From NCBI RefSeq assembly GCF_000003605.2, contig NW_003148781.1, forward strand, positions 1,642 to 43,712: 42,071 nucleotides of DNA, given 5' to 3'. Positions 34,201 through 42,071 of this stretch are shown piece by piece (position 1 is the first letter of the stretch; each line of letters begins with the position of its first letter). The DNA comes from Saccoglossus kowalevskii. Taxonomy: Eukaryota > Hemichordata > Enteropneusta > Harrimaniidae. Made by a program: the position numbers and the translations under genes. The notes under the pieces were generated by a model, which ran no database searches, was not told where the DNA came from, and was given only the letters and a program-made list of their open reading frames with translations.

Positions 34201-37200
34201 CCATTCATTCTACCTCTAAGCAAACCTTTTAATTGAATAGCATCCTAAATCAACTCTCCGTCATAAAATTCCCACTCACCTATATATAGAATCTGTGAAT
34301 TATTCAACTGCTTGAATAATGTCTCCATTGCGTTGTATCTGATGTACGTGTTGTGATTTGGGAGAATAACAAACCAATTATACTCATCTATATAATGATG
34401 ACACATATACTTCAACATTGAAAACAGTTTGGTACCATTACTGACAGCATCTTTAATATCTACAATAAACATGTGTTATAACAGGTGTGCCATTATATGC
34501 AAATAAGAATGTATTAAATATTATGTACTTTGTCCACTGTATTTTGACAATATAATCTAATGTTGAATAGCACTATGCTGCATAGAGGTTGACCATTATA
34601 AATCCCCGGGATGGGGGATAGAAATTGGTGCAAAAATATGCACAGAGAAAATTTTGAACAAACAAATTTTTCAGTGAAATTATAAAAAAAAATATCCATA
34701 AATAAGACAAAAAAAAAGGGTTTTGCGTCTCTTTATTGCGTCAGTTTGCAAACTGTGTCTCACACATATTTTTAGCAATTTTCTGTACCAGTAAATTGTG
34801 TGACGTACTAAGGAAATATTTTTGTTTCAGAAGATGTTTTGTTAATCAATTAAAATTTTCAGGCATCTATTTGAAAGCATGATTTAATAAATGTTAAATA
34901 ATTTTAATACAATCACATCATTTTCGTACTTAGCACAACCTCTTTTTTTCCTTGAAACAAATCTCACATATATTTGAAAAAAAATCAACAAAAAATGACA
35001 GCAATATTATTAAAAGATAATTAGGCTCACGAAAAGACAAGAATCTCCACACTAGTTCTACCACATTATAATCATTAAGTATACATATCAGGGATGGTTT
35101 TGTACCAAAAGCTAATCTGATTGTACAATTTGTGAACGATACGTATAAAGACAGCGATAAGAGAACAGTAATGGTCTATTCGCCAAATAAGCACATGTAC
35201 AGGATTTAGCACATCATGCTTTGATTACAAATAAGGAAGATAACTCTCTCCAGTGTGTCATGTATAGACTTGATTTCCAAGGGAGCAAGCAGACACAGTA
35301 CATTTAACAAGCCACAATAATATAGTAAGAGGTGCAATCCGTTTACGAATGTGTTAAATCCACCCCGGATGAACAGTTAAGAGTTATTTTACATTCATAA
35401 TTCTGTCAATTCCCAGTGGCCACTATCATCTTCAGTTGAACTGTAAAAAATTTTTTTTACATAATATTTTTAATTGGCTTTTTTTTTCAATAACCAATAA
35501 TTTACTGTGTTTTTGCCCCAAGCCCATGAGTTTTCAAATAAGGACAGCAGGAACACAAGTCAATTATATTACAGTAGAGTAAGTAAATTGCAGTGCAAGT
35601 CAAACACACTGAAGCATGATAACAGATAAATGTATATGTCATTTTGATGTACAATGGTTACTAATGTAGTCTACTGGAAATGGGGGCAGGTATAAAAAAA
35701 AGGAAACACTTTCACTGATGACAAGTGTTCCTTTTTTTATGATTTTTTAATTTAATAGGAATTGATGTTGCAATTTTTGATCTTATAGCTGTCATTTCAA
35801 TTAAACTTATCAACCTATCCCTAGTACAAGTCTGATTACATAACCAAGGCATAATGTAAACAAATTAAGAGCAATAACAGTTTTTATCAAAAACTATTCA
35901 AGGATTTATAAGATCAATGATTTAATAAAATGGGAAAGAACAACTTCAGGTAATGGCATTTAAAATAAGACAGCAAAATAAGAGGGGATTTTTTCATTGA
36001 AAGAACACAGACAAAGACAGTTGAGAAGGTTGAGGTACTTGTCAGAGTTAATACGACTCTTGATTTCAGTAATGTGAAAGTTTAGATAAGCTAATACTTT
36101 GTATTTTTAAAAAGACTATGTTATTTGGGAGATTAAAGTCGCACAGTGACAGTGCAGCATCATTTTCAATACGGATTCCATTAGCCCTGGATCCACAACG
36201 TTGTCAGAGTAGGCATTCGATCGTCGGCTGTCCACTCAAACACTGTCATAGATCTAGTTATAGCGAAATGAGGTGGCTGTGTAAGACAAAATACACGGTA
36301 TATGTACATGCGTACACCAACAACTAGCCGAACTTTGATTTCCAAAGCACAACAATTGCATCAAATTCAAAGTGTAATTGAGATTTTCATGGGTAACGGT
36401 AAATCAAGGTTCTGGCAATTGTTTGTGTTTTGCTCTTGTTTGATCCAAACAGTTGTTTTATTTCCCATATTATACAAAGTGAAAATAGTTGCAGTAAGAG
36501 TAAGTAAATAAATAAATGTACATGTATAAATAAATAAACAAATGAATAAACGAACAAATAAATAAATAAATGAACAAAAGTCTAAGCAAATACGTATAAT
36601 ATTGCTGGGAAGCAGAAATTGCTATAGCGAAGCCAGTCGAGCCTGCTTCCCAGAGTTTGACCCGTAAGTCAAAGAATGAAATATAAGGGCGACAAACGGG
36701 GCATATTGTTCTAATAAGGACTGTCCAAGGTAAAATATATATATCTGAGTGTCTGAGTGGGCGATTGTGGCAAAATGTAAACAACATCCACTCTGACAAC
36801 GCCACAGATCAAAAGCTAGGATTCCATGTGATAGGAATTAAAGCATGTAAAATAGAAAATTTGTTTACAGCGTAGCGTTTCAAGTAATTAGATTTGAATG
36901 ACAAAACATTAGACAAATTCTGAATTTACAGTGTGGAATATCTGGTGCACATGGTTACAGTGGCTCTTGTGGCCCAATTCGCTGGTTCCCGGTGCCCTTG
37001 CGAATGGCAAGTAGGACACAGGTAACTAGTAATCACCATGCCCATATAGTCTGCCAGCAAGGACTTTTTGAGATGGTTCTGACATTTCTCGCTGTTTCTG
37101 AACAAATTGATAACAATTTTCGAAAGTAAAAAGAAACATCTGAACGACCACGAGCGTAAGTGCTGACGTCAGGTAACCAAGGGAAATAGAACAAGCAGCA

Positions 37201-38769
37201 AGAAGTGATGGACCAGTCAGAATGTTGTAAGCATTACTAGTTTCCTGCCTCTCGTGGCTTGTTGTGCCATGACACTTGAAGCGGGAACCAGCCAAGTGTC
37301 TATCTAGCCTGTATGTTCCAACATAAACCATAGTTCTCTGGTTTTATGAAAAGATCATTAATTAAGGTATACAGGTCAAGTGATCAAGTGCAAGTGATTG
37401 ATTTCATATAGTTCTGATCTATAATTAACATCATCACAATATTTTACAAGAGAATGAATCAAATATGATATGATGTTATGTGATGTGATATGGTATGATA
37501 TGATGTGATGTGATGTGATGTGATGTGATGTGATGTGATGTGATGTGATATGATGTGATATGATGTGATATGATGTGATGTGACGCGATGTGATGTGATG
37601 TGATGTGGTATGATGTGATGCGATGTGACGTGATGTGATATGATATATGATCCGATGCACCATCATGTAATTCAGATCATGTCATGGATACGGTTCAAAT
37701 GTCGTGATCACTAACCATTAATATGCCTCGAGAACTGGATATTAAAAAGGCAGCTTGGCAGCAGGTTTGCTGACCCTTATCATGTCATACATCTATTTTT
37801 AATCGGTGAGCCTGGCAGACTACAATATCATATTTGACATAAGTGCGTCTACAGTCAAAATACTTAAATGATCCATTATACAATAAATGTAACTTTTGAA
37901 AAATGTGCACTGCTATTTGTGCAAGATGTGCTTCTAATAGTACAAATACAGTACATCATACATAATTTCACAGATCATGAATATTCATGAGCTAGCCAAA
38001 AAATTTTGGCCAATAGGAAACTCCCCTAGTTCCAGCCCTCACTTTATAACTCTGTCACTGGAACACGAAAGAATAATAGCTTTGATGTCTTAATCAAATT
38101 AACTGTAATATTTTTGGCAAAATTGATCGTATTTTAGTCAAAAATGATCAAATTCGACAAATGATATTATTTTCATGAAAGAATTTCCACAGTATTTTTT
38201 TTTCAATGCATTTTTTTTTCAAAATCTACTGTCTCCTCTGAGTTTCTTATGATCAACCCTTTAGATGTTAAAATAAACAGATTACCTGTAAGCTGTACTA
38301 ATTGTAATTCACCATGTATATCAGCGTGAGAACTCACGAATATATCATAATGTTTTGTATGTTGTGCCCAAGTTTTCTCAATAGTTGGTACCCAGTCATC
38401 AATCGCTTCACTCGGCATAAACATTCCAATATACAATAGTTTTCTCAAAGATAATTCTTCATGAGCAAACCTGGGAACACTTTTTAGACGCCTTGTATCG
38501 GCAAGTTGGTTGTCAATATTCAACCACTGACGACTTCGCTGATGTGATCTGTAACTATCTGCTTGAGGCGACAAGTCATGTTTTAAATTTCTATTCTTGT
38601 TTAAAACACCGCGTGCTACCAATTCACTGCCTCCTTGATGGATATTCACTGGTGGTCTGTTTCTTCGGCTTCGCGGTGAAACAAACAGAAGTAACGATCC
38701 CGAAATTAAGATTCCGATGCAGAAACCACCAATGAATGGAAGAACTGGTCTCTTTTTTATGGTGAACAT
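29978..38769 (-). CDS. CHPF: Chondroitin polymerising factor (CHPF/CHPF2) homologue
   Basis: Join of 38769-38286, 34459-34280, 32691-32504 and 31252-29978 (minus strand): 2127 bp, 708 residues plus stop, all GT-AG, phases 1, 1 and 0. It is a type II Golgi membrane protein: short basic N terminus, hydrophobic anchor at about residues 9-30, Arg-rich stem, then two glycosyltransferase-like domains. The family blocks are MLKYMCHHYIDEYNWF, YCNTGAGVVLSRKALQQICP, YPVRQRKDMYRLH and SDFLDRCR, in the order of CHSY/CHPF proteins. The metal-binding acidic motifs of active CHSY enzymes are absent: PNHN replaces the DDD site (residues 195-198), and NTN replaces DVD (574-576). That fits CHPF, which lacks strong activity alone and supports chondroitin synthase in chain polymerisation. 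Human CHPF is about 775 residues. Confidence 0.9.
31253..32503 (-). other. CHPF-like intron 3
   Basis: GT at 32503-32502, AG at 31254-31253. AT-rich; nothing else recognised. Confidence 0.8.
32504..32691 (-). CDS. CHPF: CHPF-like third coding exon
   Basis: The acceptor GTTGATAG ends at 32692; the donor AAGCAG|GTAACT has GT at 32503-32502. Residues 222-284: GPKHNNKPYCNTGAGVVLSR, ALQQICPYLDEC, FDEVFGKCMTKYAEVNCTE. Aligned Cys residues and the GxGVxLSR block are conserved in all CHSY/CHPF proteins. Confidence 0.9.
32692..34279 (-). other. CHPF-like intron 2
   Basis: Bounded by GT at 34279-34278 and AG at 32693-32692. Holds the TGACCTTT-rich degenerate repeat (33545-34065) and a perfect 11-bp-arm palindrome at 33341-33364 (AACTGATATCA, 2-bp centre). 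Confidence 0.8.
33545..34065. repeat. Degenerate tandem repeat rich in TGACCTTT
   Basis: About 14 irregular units of roughly 25-40 bp with the theme CACCACCATTGTCAACTTTG followed by ACCTTT. At least six copies contain TGACCTTT, whose complement AAAGGTCA is the extended nuclear-receptor half-site. Several copies hold two half-sites one base apart (TGACCCTTGACC), a DR1 layout. Regulatory meaning is not shown. Confidence 0.75.
34280..34459 (-). CDS. CHPF: CHPF-like second coding exon
   Basis: The acceptor TTTATTGTAG ends at 34460; the donor ATATAG|GTGAGT has GT at 34279-34278. The 180 bp are phase 1 on both sides. Residues 162-222: LFSMLKYMCHHYIDEYNWF, then VILPNHNTYI in place of the catalytic DDD segment, then LNNSQILYIG. 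Confidence 0.9.
36495..36575. repeat. Imperfect AAAT/AATG microsatellite
   Basis: Runs of AAAT with interspersed AATG, AACA and AACG units. Confidence 0.85.
37464..37651. repeat. TGATG/TGATA pentanucleotide array
   Basis: About 37 tandem 5-bp units, chiefly TGATG with interspersed TGATA and a few TGACG or TGGTA variants. The frame on the minus strand (Ser-His-Ile-Thr repeats) is an artefact. Confidence 0.95.
38286..38769 (-). CDS. CHPF: CHPF-like first coding exon
   Basis: ATG at 38769 (MFTIKKRPVLPF) with G at -3 is chosen. The frame is open further upstream, but the next upstream start-like codon at 38841 is GTG, which is not expected in an animal gene. The donor TTACAG|GTAATC has GT at 38285-38284 (phase 1). 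Residues 1-162: cytoplasmic tail, anchor, Arg/Ser/Asn-rich stem, then LLYIGMFMPSEAIDDWVPTI and TWAQHTKHYDIFVSSH, the start of the first GT-like domain. Confidence 0.85.
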
Positions 38770-39321
38770 ATCTGATGCATCCCACACGGTAGGCAATGGG
38801 CAATGTGCAGCTGTAAGGATTGCTATGAAAACTACCGCCACGTGATGTAAACAGCGATCCTGTTTAACGTGGCACAGTAAAACTCTTCATTCATTCATTT
38901 AAGAACATTTCAACGAGCGAACCTCAAACACGAATATTCACATTCATTGTCGATAACGTGTCCCAGTGAAAGCTGTTTCCCACTAGTCGTGTACGTAGTG
39001 CCATTTTATAAAACAACATTTGGTTGTTGAGCGAGTTTCGGTGATTGGACTATTCCATTGCGAAGGCTGCGGTAATTCTCACAGATAGTGTGAGAATTAC
39101 CGTGAGATATGCACATCCGGAATTTACGTAATATTATCTAGTCTAATATATTGGTTCAATACACTAATATGTATCCATACAAGTAAACAATCGTGTTGTT
39201 GGGAAATCCAAGTGACTCAATCATATTATAATGGACAATCCACATGACACCAAACGTAGCTGACCACCCCGTATTACGTTGTCATTGTGGTCCCGTCCAA
39301 TGTCAGGATAACGGTCCGTAA
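38770..39321. promoter_or_regulatory. Probable bidirectional promoter region
   Basis: About 550 bp between the CHPF-like ATG and the divergent candidate start at 39322; GC is higher than the surroundings. Contains a perfect 14-bp-arm hairpin at 39070-39102 (CGGTAATTCTCACA, 5-nt loop). Transcription starts are not visible. Confidence 0.35.
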
Positions 39322-39348
39322 ATGTTGAACACTAAGCAACGCGAAGAG
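39322..39348 (+). CDS. Candidate tiny first coding exon of a divergent gene
   Basis: ATG at 39322, directly preceded by an in-frame TAA, opens nine codons MLNTKQREE and ends at a strong donor GAAGAG|GTGAGT (GT at 39349-39350, phase 0). The peptide resembles the first residues of LIS1/PAFAH1B1 (its LSQRQRDE segment aligns with LNTKQREE). A nine-residue match is weak, and I found no matching second exon downstream in the window. Confidence 0.25.
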
Positions 39349-41432
39349 GTGAGTTCCGATATATTTTATCTTTGTGAAGTTGCACAACTATAACAATTAC
39401 CGATTTCACTATAGACTAGAGAGTGTGTGTTACATAACACGTTTGGTTGAGTAATAGGGTTTGCGATGTGTTCAATCCATTGCATGCAATGGAGTTTTAG
39501 CGTGGAGTGGTGTCTACATGCTCTCTGCTCGTTTGGGAAGGGAACCGAGGTAGCGATGATCGGGTCAGTGTCAAGTACTAGTAAATTAGTCTAAAATGAG
39601 GTGTTAGCGACTGAATGACGACAAAACAACCAGATCAGCAGTCGATGAGTATCACATTCTTTATGTACGTCACTTTCAATGTGTGCGTTTGTCCCAAGGT
39701 TTACATTGTAGAGCGGAGTGCGCGTGTAGTGGGCCAGGCGTCACGGTGGAATATGAATTGTCGCAATATTGGGATGGTTTTATAATGACCTTTCCAAGCT
39801 GTTTAATGATTACGTCACCGTGTAGTCGAACATTTGGTTGAATCATGGAGGTAAAGTGAGATCTCTTTTTACCTCCATGGTTGAATACACTTTATAAAAT
39901 CATAATTAATTGAAAATTACTAATTAATTGATAACTTTGAGTTCACTGCATTTTATGCAACATATTTTCATTGTTTAATATTTAATATATAAACCAAAAC
40001 ATGAATTTGAAAATAAAAGAAACATGATAAAAATGCCTCAAATACGAAATAGTGCAGTATTCGTCAAACATTAATACAGTGCTGCATGATTGAACATGCC
40101 TACTCTACTGTATCACCCAGCGAACCAGGCAATAAATCTGTTGTCTATATAGTCAGGCGTTCCTGTGCAGCCTGATCTTTCCAGTGTCATGACTCAAAGA
40201 TATAGAAATCCAAGGACATCGAGAAAAGTTAAACAATAAAAGTACAAAACAGAAAATAATAATAATAATGAAACAGATAATAGTTTTCATTTTGTCACTT
40301 TTATCTGCATATTATGAAAATATATTAGTTTCTGATTGGCTTATCTGATCATTGTAGAACTAGTTTTTGAGTTATGTCACATATGTTTGGACCTCTGTTA
40401 ATGCATGTGTGTGTCCCAACCTGTATTTCAGACATGCCTAGACCAATCACATTCAAACTACACACATACATCATGAATTGCTCACAGAAATTACATTAAC
40501 TAATGCAGGAGATAAATTGAGTAATTTTATATTTTTGATGAGCAACAAGGACTCCAAGGCAATTAAATGTATGGGGACCTATCTACTTAAAGCCATGGAG
40601 TACAGAAAACTTTAACGTATCTATTTATATTGTATTGTAATTGTGTTGTGTATAGATATATTTATTGCTTTTTACCAAAAGAAATATTGTAATTTCTAAG
40701 GATGCAATAAAATTTGATTATTATTATTATTATTATTACATCATGCATCTTGGGATACATCTGCATGCTTAATTGTTTCAAGATCTGATTCAAATTGGTT
40801 GAATGTGACTATTTAAATGCGAAAATTCATCAAAATCTGCATTCCTGCTATTCTGGAAGTGAATCTTTTTTATATAAGGATGAGTTCACTCAAAGTTGGT
40901 ATTTATATTTGACATTATAGAACTTTAGTGCATGTCATTTTGTTTTTCAGATTAGATTTAAAATGGACAACTGGTGGCCATTTTGTTTTACCAAATGCTG
41001 TTCCAGAGCAAATCTTTGACATGCTGTTTTATTTTCAAAAACAGACAAATCTAGACAAACTGTGTATTTAATTTCCTTATGATAAGACAAATAGTCGCAG
41101 AGAAAATCAGTTCTAGTTCTTTTTTTCAGATTCATATCAGAGAAAAATATTATATTATAATTGTCTTGGTTTTCTTCTTTCTTATATATAATTAAATTTA
41201 AACATGTGTCACAGAAACATTTCCAATCATCATTAGGGTGCAGTTAGACAAAAATGTGTCAAGCATACTTGTAAATTGCTTGCTTGTGGAAAATCATGCT
41301 GCTTTCCCTTTTTTAAAGCGATTTTTCTCTGTATTAAACATATCATGTTATGCTGTCTTGTCTTGTCGAAATTGAAGTCAATTTTCGAAAAATAATGATT
41401 TGAATATCAATATTTGCCATTCATAATATAGG
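39349..41432. other. No gene recognised
   Basis: AT-rich sequence, possibly intron of the candidate divergent gene. Holds a hairpin at 39844-39879 (12-bp arms CATGGAGGTAAA) and a short ATT run near 40718-40737. A 62-codon minus frame at 41135-40947 is not recognisable. Confidence 0.4.
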
Positions 41433-41729
41433 GTCTAAGCACAGTCCCTCTATCCTGCTGGTAAAATAGATGAATTAAAGAACTACTCACCCGCTAAAAT
41501 ATGAGCTTATACAGATATCCTGGTTAAAAAATTATGTGAAAAAGCTTGAATTCTGGAATAAACAACTAAGTTGTAAGAAAACACAAAGCACTGACGATGC
41601 CAAAAATAGTGACAGACTATGCAGTGATCATGTGACAAAGAATCACCGGATACTCGCAATGCGCGGCTGTCAGGGAAGAGACCAATTCATACCTAATACA
41701 ATAACTGGATAGAGGGACTGTGGTCTAAG
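41433..41729. mobile_element. 283-bp MITE, same ends and 7-bp duplication as the element at 440-473
   Basis: Perfect 16-bp inverted ends CACAGTCCCTCTATCC (41440-41455) and its complement (41707-41722) are flanked by the exact heptamer GTCTAAG on both sides (41433-41439 and 41723-41729). No coding capacity inside. The first 11 bases are identical to the 34-bp element near the other end of the window, and the duplication length is the same, which supports a common transposase. Confidence 0.85.
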
Positions 41730-42071
41730 TCATCAAGCCATAACCTATGGAAAAAGTGTATGTTGATGCATTATGCTTTATTTAATCATGGCTTGTATGA
41801 ATTAAAACAAAATTGCACTGGCCTTTTCTTGTTCAAGTGTGTTTTTGATCTGTAAGACCTTTAGCTGGTATCTCACTTGTAACTGTAAATTTCATAACTA
41901 TATAATCTCACTAAAATAAATTGCATAAGTCTATAGAACTTGATCAACATTTTTTAATACATTTTTTAAAAAAACGATGTGGGTTTTATTGCTGACTTTA
42001 ATGTTCAAAGAGTAAATTAAATGGCGATGATCACAGCTTCACACCTTATTCAATATGAGACTGATAGAGAT

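Larger units (their letters stand above)
34460..38285 (-). other. CHPF-like intron 1 (3.8 kb)
   Basis: AT-rich. Contains tetranucleotide and pentanucleotide microsatellites (36495-36575 and 37464-37651), a hairpin at 35691-35740 (about 17-bp A/T-rich arms) and an 11-bp inverted repeat CTGGGAAGCAG at 36605-36615 and 36643-36653. A 101-codon minus-strand frame at 37331-37026 has one hydrophobic segment but no family I know. Confidence 0.75.

Noticed and set aside
35691-35740. A/T-run hairpin resembling a bacterial terminator
   Set aside because: The window is animal nuclear DNA; an inverted A-tract and T-tract is the likely explanation.
37026-37331. 101-codon minus-strand frame with one hydrophobic segment in CHPF-like intron 1
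   Set aside because: The exon phases of the CHPF-like gene join without it, and I recognise no family; kept only as a note in the intron entry.
37376-37666. 96-codon minus-strand frame rich in Ser-His-Ile-Thr
   Set aside because: Translation of the pentanucleotide array.
1-42071. CRISPR arrays, rRNA, tRNA genes
   Set aside because: The tandem arrays have no unique spacers, and I saw no cloverleaf with convincing A and B boxes or rRNA-like sequence.

Overview
The window is nuclear DNA of an animal: AT-rich, with introns and many repeats. It carries two tandem genes for SAXO-like (stabiliser of axonemal microtubules) proteins and one gene for a chondroitin polymerising factor (CHPF) homologue, all on the minus strand. 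Low GC, dense microsatellites and minisatellites, degenerate LINE pieces and several short DNA transposons fit a marine invertebrate (lophotrochozoan or non-vertebrate deuterostome). I cannot resolve it further. There are no bacterial-type features. I rebuilt splice sites by eye from GT/AG signals, reading-frame phase and family alignment.

Layout: 1-240 minisatellite; 440-473 a 34-bp miniature transposon; 1495-2655 a broken LINE reverse transcriptase; 2719-2834 a TTAA-flanked MITE. SAXO-like gene A lies at 3520-7612 (three 3' exons certain, 5' end not found). Between its last two exons is a roughly 1.85-kb array of a 27-bp unit that begins exactly at the exon's own 5' splice site. The intergenic 7.6-16.3 kb holds a long hairpin (8917-9003), an unidentified decayed reading frame (9063-9610), a possible coding exon (11737-11989) and a 20-bp minisatellite with 120-bp higher-order repeats (14131-15050). 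SAXO-like gene B lies at 16324-25308, with six exons and a complete 667-residue reading frame; its introns contain a TTAA MITE, RFX-like X-box sequences and a large tetranucleotide block. From 25.3 to 29.5 kb there is no gene, but a small inverted-repeat element, a LINE C-terminal relic and a 50-base assembly gap. The CHPF-like gene covers 29978-38769 (four coding exons, 708 residues). About 550 bp upstream and divergent is a possible tiny first exon of a plus-strand gene (39322-39348). At 41440-41722 is a second element with the same ends and the same 7-bp target duplication as the one at 440-473.

Genes A and B are modular paralogues and probably coat or line ciliary or sperm axonemal microtubules. 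X-box-like sites nearby fit RFX control of cilia genes. The CHPF-like gene acts separately, in the Golgi, as a non-catalytic partner in chondroitin chain extension. The most unusual structure is the 27-bp array: about 68 consecutive copies of a U1-complementary 5' splice site, inside an intron and abutting the real donor.
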